A stretch of DNA of 64,000 nucleotides, taken from positions 89,276,271 through 89,340,270 of the forward strand of contig CM066737.1 in NCBI GenBank assembly GCA_033961575.1. Direction: 5' to 3'. Below are positions 1 to 9,854 of this stretch, one piece after another. The DNA is from Aselliscus stoliczkanus. Its lineage: Eukaryota > Chordata > Mammalia > Chiroptera > Hipposideridae. The notes under the pieces were generated by a model. That model made no database searches. It saw only the letters and a list, made by a program, of their open reading frames with translations, and was not told the origin of the DNA. A program made the translations under genes and the position numbers. The first letter of the stretch is position 1. Every line of letters begins with the position of its first letter.

Positions 1-499
1 TAGCTGTGCTCCGTTAAGGTCCCAATATTGATCTCATAGTGCAGTGTGAAGTTCATCTTGGGTTCAAATCCTAATGCCCATTAGCACTGTATAGTAGATG
101 TCACTGGTGCAATGCCCAGATACCCTTCCCCTGGCTGGTATGCTTATCTCCTAGCTGCTGGAAGCAAAGGCAGCCAACAGCTCACAGCTATCCTCTTCTC
201 CAGGAAATTGCTTTCAGACAAATGGGAGCCCCTTCTCCCAGGAGATTAAGACCCCTCCCCTCCCAGGGGCAGCCATTAGCTAATGACTGACACAAGGGTA
301 GAAAAGGCCAACCACTTCAAGGGGGGACCAATGCCATGGTGCTGTTTGTGGCCCAGGGTTTCCCAGGGATCAAGCTAAAATCAGCCACTAGTCTAGACTA
401 CATTCTCATTGAACTCTTTTTCCCCTTCTCCCAAGAGCACTTGCTCAATAAGCACTTGAACCAGAATCTCCGCTTCCAGCCCTGCTTCTAGGAAACCCA
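1..499. other. unique non-coding sequence
   Basis: No repeat family, exon or regulatory signal is recognised here. The sequence is moderately GC-rich, with short pyrimidine runs, and no reading frame looks protein-like. Confidence 0.5.
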
Positions 500-656
500 A
501 CATAAGATGCACTGAGACACTGGACGCTCACTTAACGTGTCTATTAGCTCACTAACATGTAAAATGAAGATAATCATGCACCTCTCACAGGATTGTTGTA
601 CAGGTTGAGAAAAGTTGTGCAAAAACCCTTGATCAACTAAAGTGCTATTGGAATTT
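500..656 (+). repeat. MIR SINE fragment
   Basis: The stretch TGTAAAATGAAGATAATCAT followed by CACCTCTCACAGGATTGTTG matches the core of the ancient mammalian MIR element (sense strand). It is diverged and interrupted downstream by a family B SINE. Confidence 0.6.
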
Positions 657-668
657 AAAGGATCATTA

Positions 669-1105
669 GGGGCCGGCAGAGTGGCGCGTTGGTTAAGAGC
701 TGGCTTGGGACGCCAGCAGCCCCGGTTTGGATCCCACATATGAGGACCAGTGACACTGCCCTCTACAGCTAAGATGATGAACAGCTCCACCTGGAGCTGG
801 GCTGCTGTGGGTCCCCAGGATGGCATCACTGGGCTGCCATAGGCTACAGTGAGTGGCCAGCAGCCAGCGTGAGTGGCTGGCAGCTGGTGTGAGCTGCCAA
901 GAGCCACTGTGAGTGGCCGTCCAGAGGCCGGCGACCGATCTGCCTCACCTGAGAAGAGCACAATGACGATACCAACATGGGCCAGTGAAGTGATGGCCTC
1001 TGCAACTAGACTGAAGAACAAAAGAACAGTAACTTGTCTGTTCCCCTTCCCCGGTTCCCCAAAGCTGTTCCCTTCCCCCAATCCCCAATAAAATCTTTAA
1101 AAAAA
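669..1105 (+). repeat. tRNA-derived SINE, family B (long)
   Basis: Full-length copy. It has a tRNA-like head with an A-box-like GTGGCGCGTTGGTTAAGAG and a B-box-like GGTTTGGATCC, a GC-rich body with about three copies of a ~20-bp GTGAGTGGC-type unit, a C-rich tail and AATAAA followed by poly(A). It is flanked by imperfect target duplications AAAGGATCATTA (657-668) and AAAGGATTATTT (1106-1117), so it inserted by L1-type target priming. Long open frames on either strand here come from the GC-rich body and are not genes. Confidence 0.9.
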
Positions 1106-1189
1106 AAAGGATTATTTGGACCTAATGTAAATGTGAGACAGCGTGTGCATTACTTTTCCCATATATAGAGTGGCAGGAAGTGTACCTCC

Positions 1190-2390
1190 TTAATAAAAGA
1201 CCTTCTTCACTTAGCTTCTGGTTCTCCTTTTACCCCACGAAGTCTGTCACTGGCTCCCACTCCTCTGCCCAGCCTCTTAACGCAGAAGGAAAAGCATAGG
1301 CCACCTCTTTCTGTCCAAGTGTATGCTGAGGTTCTCTATACACTGAGGACTTCCAGCTCTAAATCTCCCACCCTGACAGCTCTCTAGAACTCCAGACTCA
1401 CCAGACAGCTCCATGTGGCTATCTGACAGACATCTGACTTAACGGGGCCAAAGCAGAACTCTTGACTGCCCACCCTCTTCCCTGTTGGCTTCCTACCCAC
1501 CTTCCTCCATTCAGTAAATAGCATTGCCTTTCCGAGGGTCAGTCAAGTCAAAACTCCAGGACTTACGCTTGAATCCTTTTGTTCTTTCACCCTTTATATC
1601 CAGTCCATCAGTAAGTTCTGCTACCTCTTTCTCCAATTTCCACTTTTCCCCATCTCCACGACCACCGACATAATCCAAGTCACCATCCTTCCTTGAACCA
1701 CTGCACCCTGACAACCCACTCTCCTTTAAAATATCAAGACCATGTCAGCGACCTGATTAAAACCTTCCAATGGCTTCCCACTGTTGATAGAACAAGCTCT
1801 CTATGTCTCTTTCTCTGTCTCTCTTTCCCACTCTCTCTCCCCTTTTCTCTTACCTACTCCTTTTCTCTTCCCTCTCCCTTTCCTCTCTTCCTCCTCTTTT
1901 TCCTCCTCCTCCTCCTTCTGCTGCTTCTCTTTCTCTCCCCCTCTTCCTTCCCCTTTCCTTTCTTCTCCCACCTGCTACACACATGCTCATACATTAGTAC
2001 TATAGCCCAGCCACATACTTTCTTTTTGTTCTTTGAAAATGCCAAAACAGTTCTTTCCTCAGCCCCTTTGCATTTGCCGTATTCTCAGCCAAGAATGTCT
2101 TTCCCCAAACTTCCTTCTCTGTCTCTTTTTTGTCAAGCAAAGTTTGTTTTATGTCTTCCCAATTTACAATGGCCACCCAGGCATACTCTGTTTTAGATAT
2201 CATCCTATTTTAATCTTCTGGAAATCCTGTCTCACTCTTTCTTGTTTACTTATCTGTTTGTGTGTGATCTGTCTTCCCCACCACTCTAAGTTTCATGACA
2301 GCAGGGATCTTGTTTGTTTTGTTCACAGCCTATCCCAAGGACCTAAAACAGTGTCTGATGCATAATAAGTGATCACTAAATACAGGGTTT
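1190..2390 (+). repeat. L2 LINE 3' region
   Basis: A diverged L2 in sense orientation. It is recognised from an ORF2-like segment around 1760 (CCTTCCAATGGCTTCCCACT) and the typical 3' end near 2290-2385, with GGGATCTTGTTTGTTTTGTT and an ACAGTGTCTGATGCATAATA-like terminus. The internal pyrimidine tract at about 1785-1980 is a local expansion. Open frames here have low-complexity Ser/Leu/Phe composition and are not protein-coding. Confidence 0.6.
1785..1980. repeat. polypyrimidine tract
   Basis: About 195 bases almost wholly C and T on the + strand, with CTCCTCCTCCTCC-type runs. It lies inside the L2 remnant. The sequence shows the composition; a triplex or other unusual structure would be inference. 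Confidence 0.85.
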
Positions 2391-2535
2391 TAAAATTTTT
2401 TTATCGAGTTATAACTGACATATCACATATTAGTTTCAGTGTACAACATAATGATGCAATATTTGCATGTATTGTGAAATGATCACCACAATAAATATAG
2501 TTAACATCTGTCACCATACATAGTTATAATTTTTT
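2391..2535 (-). repeat. L1 3' fragment, antisense
   Basis: AACTGACATATCACATATTA and TACAACATAATGATGCAATA match the antisense 3'UTR of old L1M-type elements. Short and diverged. Confidence 0.55.
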
Positions 2536-2599
2536 TCTTGTGAAATAGTTTTTAAGTGACTAGATTAATGGATTAGTGAACGAATAAATGCAACACTAG

Positions 2600-2690
2600 A
2601 CCAAAGCTTGGGATCCAACTCAGTTATAGCACCTGTTACCTGTGAAATCATGGGCAAGTTAATGGACCCTTTCGAGTGCGTTTCGGATGG
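2600..2690 (+). repeat. possible MIR fragment
   Basis: A weak sense-strand match to MIR (ACCTGTGAAATCATGGGCAA, then a TTAATGGACC-like segment). Low confidence because only the central part is visible. Confidence 0.35.
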
Positions 2691-2934
2691 GATTTGGTAG
2701 ACTGGTGCTAAAGTGAAAGAGGTAACTGAAGTTTTAGCCTCTCAGGTGGCAGTGAGGCCTCCTTGAAACCTCCTTCTTCTCCTGGGTCCTACTCTCACTC
2801 TGCAGTACACATGGTAAGAGCTTAATCATGGGGCAAGGTGGCTGTTTCGTGCAGCTCTCAGCCTATCAATAATCAGTGTTGTGGTTGGACCAGCCTTTGT
2901 GGTTCGTATGATTGCAAGACGCCCTTCAGCAATA

Positions 2935-3395
2935 ACCATCAGGAAACTTTGAAAAAAAAAAAGTTTATTACTCACAGGATCTGGAAATTACAGGGCATAC
3001 CTGGGGCCACACAGCGAGGTTGGGGGGGGGTGGGAAGCGGTGGGGGGGGAGCGAGCTCTAAGTTTTGCTTTTATTGGGGCCGGAGGGCGGGGGTCCTAGG
3101 ATTTCATGGGTTCACTCTTTATTGGTGAATTTAAAACATAAGAGCAGAAATTTAAAGCGCAGGAAGAGAAAAAAAAAAGTGGCCCAAATGGATAACTATC
3201 TAAATCAACCAGGATCCCAAAACAAAGGAGCCTCGTGGTGGATAGGGGGAGGGGTGGTGTGGCTCTCAGGCTTCCCTGCTGCTTTATCTCTTGTGAGGCT
3301 GGAAACGTGTTTATTAGAGATAGCCCTCTTGAAGTGGATGCCTCTTTGAAAGGGATGCCTAGACAATCAAGACTTAAGTCAGGGACTTGCATTAC
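2935..3395 (-). repeat. possible solo LTR of an old endogenous retrovirus
   Basis: Read on the minus strand, the segment has two polyadenylation-like motifs (AATAAAAGC near 3075 and AATAAAC near 2965) separated by a C-rich stretch. That order is typical of an LTR U3-R-U5. The plus strand shows G-runs at 3021-3050. No retroviral coding sequence accompanies it. The family is not named; this is a structural inference only. Confidence 0.35.
3021..3052 (+). repeat. G-rich tract
   Basis: Several runs of three to ten G residues within about 32 bases, which could form a G-quadruplex on the + strand. It lies inside the LTR-like segment. Confidence 0.6.
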
Positions 3396-3507
3396 AAAAA
3401 AAAAAAAAAAAGAAAAGAAAAACTGTCAGGGCTTACACTGCAGTGACCAACAGTTCTTGCCCAGAACTGAGGGTTCCCTGGCACAGGAGATTTTGAGTGC
3501 CAAAGGT

Positions 3508-3672
3508 AGGCTGCAGCCCCTGCTACAGTGGGCTACTGTAGGCTACAGTGGGGAGCCAGCAGCCAAGAGCCGCTGTGAGCAGCCGTCCAGAGGCCGGCGA
3601 CGGATCTGCCTCACTCAGGAAGAGTACAGTGATAATGCCAACATGGGCCAGTAAGGCGATGTCCTCCACAAC
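3508..3672 (+). repeat. SINE family B, truncated at both ends
   Basis: Only the body is present, from the CTGCAGCCCCTGCTACAGTG segment to the end of ATGTCCTCCACAACTGG. There is no tRNA head and no AATAAA tail. No clear target duplication is visible, so this may be a remnant left by deletion rather than a simple insertion. Confidence 0.75.
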
Positions 3673-3689
3673 TGGACCAGTAGCCTGGA

Positions 3690-3900
3690 TTTTGTATTGA
3701 TAATTAGCTCATTTGCTTCATAGGTTTTTTTGGTGTGTTTTTTTAAAGATTTTTCGGTGATGTTCTATTTCTGAAGCTGGGTGGTCGGTACATGAGTGTG
3801 CATTTCCTGATAATTCTTTCCTGTGTATGTGTACAATTTACATCCTTTTGTGTGTAATTTAAGTGTATGATATATCTCATATTTTTTTCAAATTAATGGG
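3690..3900 (+). repeat. L1 3'UTR fragment
   Basis: A degenerate match to the 3'UTR of old L1 elements in sense orientation (a GTTCTATTTCTGAAGCTGGG-like motif, then GGTACATGAGTGTGCATTTC). Diverged, with no coding remnant. Confidence 0.5.
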
Positions 3901-4093
3901 CATAACCATATATACATTTTATATGTAACTGCTGTACTAATATGTAGGAATTATAACACATCACAACAAACATTTTTACAGGATGGGGTAAAATAAAATA
4001 AATATTCTTTTAATTTTGTTCATGGTTCTAAAAAAAAAATCACTCTTCTGCTACTGGATTGTAGAAGTTTGGCTTCACATTTTGAACACTTAA

Positions 4094-4195
4094 GTTTTTT
4101 AAGAGGGCAGTGTCACTGGCCCTCATATGTGGGATGTGAACTCAGGCTGCTGGCAGCCCGAGCCAGCTCTTAACCAACACGCCACTCGGCTGGAC
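4094..4195 (-). repeat. SINE family A (short)
   Basis: Antisense head-only SINE: GAGGGCAGTGTCACTGGCCC at its 3' side and GCCACTCGGCTGGAC at its 5' side. It sits directly against the T-run (antisense A-tail) of the family B SINE that follows. The two share one outer pair of target duplications, GAACACTTAA at 4084-4093 and 4591-4600. Confidence 0.85.
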
Positions 4196-4590
4196 TTTTT
4201 TTTTTTTTTTTTTGAAGATTTTTTAAATTGGGGAACTGGGGGAGGGAAACAGACAAGTTGCTGTCCTTTTTGTTCTTTAGTCGTGTTGTGGAGGACGTCA
4301 CCTCACTGGCCCATGTTGGCATCATCATTGTGCTCTTCCCGGGCGAGGTAGATCAGTCGCCGGCCTCTGGACGGCTGCTCACAGCGCCTCTTCGCAGCTG
4401 ACGCTGGCTGCCGGCTGCTCACTGTAGCCTACGCCATTGCAGGGACTCACGGCAGCCCAGCTCTAGGTGGAGCTGTTGTTCACCATCTTAGTTGTAGAGG
4501 GCAGTGTCACTGGCCCTCATATGTGGGATCCGAACCGGGGATGCTGGCGTCCCAAACCAGCTCTTAACCAATGTGCCACTCGGCCGGCCT
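4196..4590 (-). repeat. tRNA-derived SINE, family B
   Basis: Antisense long SINE, read from its T-run through AGACAAGTTGCTGTCC to the head complement GTGCCACTCGGCCGGCC. The 3' duplication GAACACTTAA lies at 4591-4600 and its partner at 4084-4093, beyond the adjoining family A copy. Confidence 0.9.
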
Positions 4591-4984
4591 GAACACTTAA
4601 CTTTTAATATCCTGCTACTCATTAGAGCTTCAGTGTTAGCTAATTTCTCAAGACAAATATACAGTCAGGGTGATGTATATTGTTAATGATAGTGAGTGTA
4701 TGTTAATTTTTCAGATAGTCTTCTTTAGTCATTTCTAATTTGGGGGATAACTTCTTGTTAGATGTCACAATATTGTCACTATTTTTACCTCATAATATGA
4801 CCGATGAAGACCTAGTTCTAAGTATATTTACTTATATTAGCTTTGTGTTGTATAATTACTATTTTCATCCATTTGAAGATTCTTTGTAAAAACCACTTAA
4901 AGTCCTTATCAGTGTCTCAAGAGTTCATTTGAGGGTCTTCATATAGTCTGTAAATCTCGACTAGGATTACAAAAACTGTAATTG

Positions 4985-5265
4985 TCTCTACTATCAACTT
5001 CTGGGTAACTACCCCAGAGCGTAGGAGCTTAAAACAATAATTTAGCATTATTACTATTAAATACTAAAAATGTGTGAGTCAGGAATTTGGACAAGGCACA
5101 GTGGGAATAGCTCATCTCTGCTTCAGGAGGTTCGGGACCTCAGCTGGGATAATTTGTCTGCAAGTTGGAACAGTGGGGCCAGCCAGGTATCTCTCCCTCC
5201 ACACAGCCTCTCAATTTGGCTAGCTTGGGCTTCCTCGCAGCATGGGTGCTCGAAGGTTATAAAAT
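4985..5265 (+). repeat. ancient MER-type interspersed repeat, left part
   Basis: Contains GGAGCTTAAAACAATAATTT, GACCTCAGCTGGGATAA and TTGGGCTTCCTCGCAGCATG, a conserved series also seen at 26,885-27,275 and 51,545-52,150. The family is not named. It is split by a young L1 3' end and resumes at about 5478. Confidence 0.5.
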
Positions 5266-5274
5266 TGCAATGCA

Positions 5275-5424
5275 ATGGGATGTGGAGTATAGTGAGGGAA
5301 TGGAGTCAGTGGAATTGTAATAGATATGTATGATATCGGGGTTGGGGGGCAGTGGAGGGAGAAGGGGGGAGTCACTTTGTAAGAGGTAAAAAGGATAACT
5401 ATTGCATTGTTTTGTACATCTGTA

Positions 5425-5467
<43 letters not shown>

Positions 5468-5468
5468 G
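5275..5468 (+). repeat. 5'-truncated L1 3' end with (AAT)n tail
   Basis: ATGGGATGTGGAGTATAGTG through AACTATTGCATTGTTTTGTA is the same L1 3'UTR as at 60,590-60,735. The tail has become about 14 AAT repeats. A short duplication, TGCAATGCA, lies at 5266-5274 and 5469-5477. Confidence 0.75.
5424..5467 (+). repeat. (AAT)n microsatellite
   Basis: About 14 tandem AAT units growing out of the L1 tail. Candidate polymorphic site. Confidence 0.9.
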
Positions 5469-5477
5469 TGCAATGCA

Positions 5478-5612
5478 CAAGCTGTTAGTCCTTTTACAGG
5501 CTACATCCATCACTGGTCTAGTGTCACTTCCACCATACACTTTTGGTCAAGTAAGTCACTAAGGCCAGCCTAGAGTCAAGTGGCAAGGCAACTAGATTCC
5601 ACTTCTCAAGAG
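5478..5612 (+). repeat. ancient MER-type interspersed repeat, right part
   Basis: Continues the repeat interrupted at 5265. AGTGTCACTTCCACCATACA and CTAGATTCCACTTCTCAAG correspond to the 3' part seen in the copy near 27,230. Confidence 0.5.
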
Positions 5613-6545
5613 TAGAAAAAAAATTGCTGCCATATTTATTCTTTCATACAAATGTATCCATTGTAAACCCTCTTCACTGTAGAATTCCAAATCTTCCCCC
5701 AAAAGTGGGATGTGGAGGTCTCATACACCGACCAGGAAAAAAAGCAGTGTTGGTTAGTTATTATATATTAGCAAAGCTTGTTTCCTTTCTCCTGTTTTTG
5801 ATAAAAAGAAATACGATTAGAAGTTCCTGCACTCCTGTGGGAGCACCCGTTCCTTTCTAAGTATAGGCAGGCATTATGGATGCTTGAAAGAGACAATGAT
5901 CACGTTGAACTGAATGATGCAAATTGGTGAATTGCTGTGGCTCCACAACGCATGCAGCTGGGTTGCAGAAATTTGAGCATTTGAAGTAAATGCTCTCAAT
6001 AGTCTTCCAAATGCCAGTCTCTTCTTTTCATCACACAGTGGCCTGGCTTAAAATGCTGGCCTGGCTGCTAGGTGCAGCTTTAGCAGTCCTACTACACACT
6101 CTGACAGGTGGATGGGTTACTTGGATGGAGCCAGAGGCCCCACAGCTGCTAATAGTAATTATACTTGTCAGCAATGCATTCCCCTCAGGAAACTCCTGCT
6201 GCTTCATTAGGGCTAATTGCCAATAGGCAGTGCAATTTCCTAGAAGAGGAGGGGACATAAACCCGCAGGGAGTTGACAGAACAGCTGTGTGAGCTCAGAG
6301 AAGCCAGATGTGGCCATGTGCCATTAAAGTGTAGCTGAGGGCTGCTGAATTCATTCAACCCAGTCCTGGGAACAGAACGTAAAGAATTTGGTGAGTGAGG
6401 TAGGCCAACCTCCTCTCCACATTTATTCTCCTACCAGCTTTTGTGAAAAAATATTAATACATCTTGTTGGATTTCCAACTGAAAAAAAACCCTCTATCAT
6501 AAAATATATTTCTTATATCGGACTTGGGTTTAAAATTTTTTCCCT
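5613..6545. other. unique sequence, possible conserved non-coding block
   Basis: No repeat family is recognised. The part at about 5,940-6,350 is balanced in composition and holds clustered CAGCTG and ATTA-type motifs and a CCAAT (near 6221). These could suit an enhancer, but motif content alone does not prove one. A short open frame at 5990-6226 is hydrophobic and does not resemble a known protein. Confidence 0.25.
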
Positions 6546-6700
6546 AAAGTAAGTTTCATTCATTTATCCAGACACTAAATATTTATAAACCTACTATATG
6601 TTTGGATCTGTGCCTGCTCTCAGGATACAAGATGAGGCACGCTCTGCCTGGTGGGAGCCAGATCATATACAGTCTTATAAGTTAAAACAAGGACTTAGGC
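6546..6700 (-). repeat. possible L2 3' end, antisense
   Basis: TTCATTCATTTATCCAGACA, then CACTAAATATTTATAAACCTACTATATG, then CAGGATACAAGATGAGGCA resembles the antisense 3' end of L2. Confidence 0.45.
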
Positions 6701-7475
6701 TTTTAATATGAAATGAAAACCACTAACACAGAGAAGTGCCATGATCTTACCTTCCTTTCTTTTTTTTTTATTAAAAAAATTTTTTTTAATTAAGGAACAG
6801 CCATGGTCATTGGTTACACATTGCTTTCATGCTACAATGGCATAGTTGACTCTTTTAAGGAGGGCGCAACTCACGGTGACCCATGCGAGGATCGAACCGG
6901 CAACCTTGGTGTTATCAGCACCACGCTCTAATCAACTGATCTAACTGGTCACCCTCTACCTTTCAAAGTATCAGTCTGTTTACTGTGTGGACAGTAGACT
7001 TAAAGGGAGCAATGATGGAAGCAAGAACAACCATCGGGAGGCTATTGCAATAAGCCAAGTGAGAGATGTTGGGGGCTCAAACCAAGGTGCTCATGGGGAG
7101 GTAATGGGAAGTAAGAGGAGAATGTATATATATACATGGAAGGTAGAATCAACAGAATTTCCTGATGGATTGAATATAGAGTATCAAAGAAAGGAATAGA
7201 GATGATTCCAAGGTTTGGGGCCTAAATAACTCCCCAAAAGATGGAGTTGCCATCAGCTGAGATGAAAAAAGCCATGAGTAGTGGAGTGAGAAGAAATCGA
7301 GAGTTCCGTTCGGAATGATGATTTTGCTATGCCTACTTGACATCCAAAGGGAGATGTCAAATATGAAGTTGGATGTGTCTGAAGTTGACGAGTGAGGTCT
7401 GGACTACAGATAAATTTTGGAGTCATTGATATATAGACAGTATTTAAAAACCAAACAGTATTTAAAGTATTTAAA
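6700..7475 (+). repeat. ancient interspersed repeat, broken by a SINE
   Basis: Outside the SINE at 6771-6956, the segment holds GGAGGCTATTGCAATAAGCC, GATTCCAAGGTTTGGGGCCT, GGAGTTGCCATCAGCTGAGA and GACATCCAAAGGGAGATGTC. These are landmarks of a widespread old mammalian repeat that I do not name. It resumes after the tandem SINEs at 7766-8030. Confidence 0.5.
6771..6956 (-). repeat. tRNA-Ile-like SINE, family E
   Basis: Antisense copy. The minus strand starts with a tRNA-Ile-like head (GGTGACCAGTTAGATCAG, B box GGTTCGATCCTC) and has a 3' part shared with 8808-8988 (CAATGGCATAGTTGACTCTT on the + strand). The terminal T-rich tract is its A-tail. Confidence 0.8.
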
Positions 7476-7486
7476 AACCAAATGAG

Positions 7487-7640
7487 GGCCGGACGAGTGG
7501 TTCAGTTGGTTAAGAGATCACTCAAGAGTGCCAGCTGAGCTCTGAGCAACAGGAGTTCGATGCCCAGCCCGAGCTGAGCTGCCGCTAAGCTGCCAACAGG
7601 TGGCAGGATGGCTCAGCTAAAACAAACAAACAAAAAACAA
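7487..7640 (+). repeat. SINE family C
   Basis: Head GGCCGGACGAGTGGTTCAG, then CAAGAGTGCCAGCTGAGCTC, GGAGTTCGATGCCCAGCC and GGCAGGATGGCTCAGCTAAA, ending in a CAAA-rich tail. Flanked by CCAAATGAG at 7478-7486 and 7641-7649. Confidence 0.9.
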
Positions 7641-7649
7641 CCAAATGAG

Positions 7650-7758
7650 GAGTGGCCAGGTGGCTCAGATGGTTAGAGTGCATGTTCTGAACAACAAGGT
7701 TGCTGGTTCGATCCCCACATGGGCCACTTTGAGCTGTGCCCCCATTTAAAAAAAAAGA
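7650..7758 (+). repeat. tRNA-derived SINE, family D-like
   Basis: Starts AGTGGCCAGGTGGCTCAGAT, with a B box GGTTCGATCCCCAC, and ends in CATTTAAAAAAA. It abuts the preceding SINE. AAATGAG lies on both of its sides (7643-7649 and 7759-7765), reusing the same target as its neighbour. Confidence 0.85.
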
Positions 7759-7765
7759 AAATGAG

Positions 7766-8030
7766 TTAACCAAAGGAGTGAGTATAGACAGAGAAGAGAA
7801 AATGACAAGAAACAGAGCTCTGGGGACTCCACCACTGAGAAAGCAGGGAGAAAAGGAGGTACTGACCAAAGAGACTAAGAAGAAACCACCAGGGGCTAAG
7901 AGAAAACTGAAAAATGCAGAGTCTCAGAAGCCACATGAAGTAAGCGTGATTAACGGAAGAGGGGTACTCAACTCTGTCTCATAATGCCAACAGGTAGAGT
8001 AACATGAGAACTGAGAGTTGACCATTGGAT
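7766..8030 (+). repeat. ancient interspersed repeat, continuation
   Basis: GGAGTGAGTATAGACAGAGA and AGTTGACCATTGGATGG continue the repeat at 6700-7475 after the two SINEs. Its Lys-rich open frame is a chance product of the repeat. Confidence 0.45.
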
Positions 8031-8564
8031 GGTGTACAAGAAACTTAATATTTAAAATTAAATTTTTAGCCATTCTGTCTCAATCTTTAATATCAAAAAA
8101 TGTTTTAACATTTTTAAGTCATGCTATCTAAATACATGTATTATAAAATGTTGGATGTAGAATTTAAAGTTGAGTTTCACTTAAAAAAAGTTTTTTTTTA
8201 CCGTGTTGATTTGGGAAAAGGTATGTTTTTCCATTACAGAGTTATCTAGTTTTAACGTTCTTTTCAGATTTTTTTAAAATGATAAATAATGAAAGTAGAA
8301 AGTAAAAGCCTCCTGTAATTAGGGTGGAGGGTTAAGGCATAGTAGAAATGAGAGACATGCTGCTTATATTAATTGAATAAGCAGAATGGCCCACTTGTCC
8401 AGCTTCTGATATATGTATATTTGATCATATCTCCTTATGATAGTTAAACTTCTTGCTCTAGGCTTTATCCCTTCACATCTGTAGACTGTCTCTCCTAGCC
8501 CCTCTCCAACACTCCCAGTTGGTCTCAGAACCCTTCAAGGCCTTCTTAATCCAAACTTGAAATA
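8031..8564. other. AT-rich unique sequence
   Basis: No gene, RNA or named repeat is visible. Poly(T) and poly(A) runs are short. Confidence 0.5.
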
Positions 8565-8650
8565 CTGCTTCTGGGTGACCTGTGTAGTGCAGTAGCTAAG
8601 AGCCTCTCAAAGTACACTGCCTGAGTTCAGCTCCTAGCTCTGCCTCTGTA
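8565..8650 (+). repeat. MIR fragment
   Basis: GTGCAGTAGCTAAGAGCCTC, then CTGCCTGAGTTCAGCTCCTA and GCTCTGCC match the 5' part of MIR. Confidence 0.6.
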
Positions 8651-8803
8651 TTAGTCAGCTATCACTAGGTTATGCTGCCTAAAATAACAAATTTGAATTA
8701 CAACAAATATATATGTCTCCTTCATTTAACATGTGGGTGGCTATAGGTAAATTGCTTTCACTATGCTCCTGACTCTGGGTCATGGTAGGGTTTGTTCCTT
8801 GTG

Positions 8804-8988
8804 TCTTTTTTTAAAAATTTTATTGGGGAACAGCCATGATCATTGGTCACACATTGCTTTCATGCTACAATGGCATAGTTGACTCTTTTAAGGAGGGCGC
8901 AGTTCACAGTGGCCCATGTGGGGATCGAACCAGCAACCTTGGTGTTATTAGCATCAAGCTCTAACCAACTGAGCTAACCAGTCACCCC
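8804..8988 (-). repeat. tRNA-Ile-like SINE, family E
   Basis: A second copy of the element at 6771-6956, also antisense: GGAACAGCCATGATCATTGG to CTAACCAACTGAGCTAACC. Imperfect flanking duplication CCTTGTGTCT / CCTTGTCTCT. Confidence 0.85.
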
Positions 8989-9059
8989 CTTGTCTCTTCT
9001 TGACTGATGGAACAATCTTGATCTGAGAAATGCCTGTTCTAGTGGAAGATAAAAGGGTC

Positions 9060-9335
9060 TAAGCCATACTATGCCAACACTCTTAAAGCTTCTGCTTGGA
9101 TATCATGTCCATTCATGTCCCCTTGATAAAGAAAGTCACACGGTATGGTTTCTACCATCAATTCCTCCCTTCCCAGTAGGTATGTACTGTTCCATCCATT
9201 AAAAAGTGGGACCTATTTCGGATCCTCTTGAATCTGGACTGGCCTTGTCAACTTGCTTTGACTAACAAAATATAGTAGGAAGTGTCACTTTAGGACTTTG
9301 AAGCCCACTTAAGAAGACTGGCAGCTTCCCTTCCT
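9060..9335 (+). repeat. possible MLT1-type LTR fragment
   Basis: GAATCTGGACTGGCCTTGTC, then TTGCTTTGACTAACAAAATA and GAAGACTGGCAGCTTCCCTT recall the MaLR/MLT1 LTR group. Diverged; assignment tentative. Confidence 0.4.
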
Positions 9336-9408
9336 CTCTCTCTGTCTCTGTCTCTGTCTCTGTCTCTGTCTCTGTCTCTCTCCCCTCCCTCCTGCTCCCC
9401 CCCCCCCG
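9336..9408 (+). repeat. (CTCTGT)n and poly(C) low-complexity tract
   Basis: Tandem TCTGTCTC units run into a C-rich stretch ending in about 12 consecutive C. Confidence 0.85.
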
Positions 9409-9854
9409 GAATATTTTGTATAGCTTTTACTTTTTTTACTATAAGAATGTATTATTTATAACTAGAAAACAATAAATCAAAAAAATCAGAGAAAAAAGGT
9501 GAAGGCTTTTTAAAAAAGAATCCCCCAGTGACGATTTTACAAACTTAAGGTTGTTTATCAAATTGCCTGTAATTCGAGCAATGCTAAGTTGATGTTGGAG
9601 TCCCCACCAAATGAATTAGAAGAAAGCCCCCCTCCGCCCTCCCTTTTTTTTTTTTTTTTACCAAATATTTGTAAGAATCTCTAGAAATGTTTATGAGCAT
9701 CTTTGACTCCATGTTGGTAGTCCCTGTATTTTCCATGCAGAACAAATCTTCCCTTCTAATGATTGTGCCCTGGGCAGACCCAAGCCACCTGTACAGACTC
9801 CTGGTTCCCTTCCTCTGTTGAAGACTTGTTCTTAACTACATCGAGCTGTTTTCA

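Noticed and set aside
1693..2196. 167-codon open frame
   Set aside because: Low-complexity Ser/Leu/Phe composition from the pyrimidine tract within an L2 remnant.
2935..3395. Intact endogenous retrovirus
   Set aside because: Only LTR-like features are visible here and at 9,855 and 27,290. No gag, pol or env-like coding sequence lies between or near them.
5220..5540. Open frames with Leu or Ile runs on the minus strand
   Set aside because: Products of the (AAT)n microsatellite.
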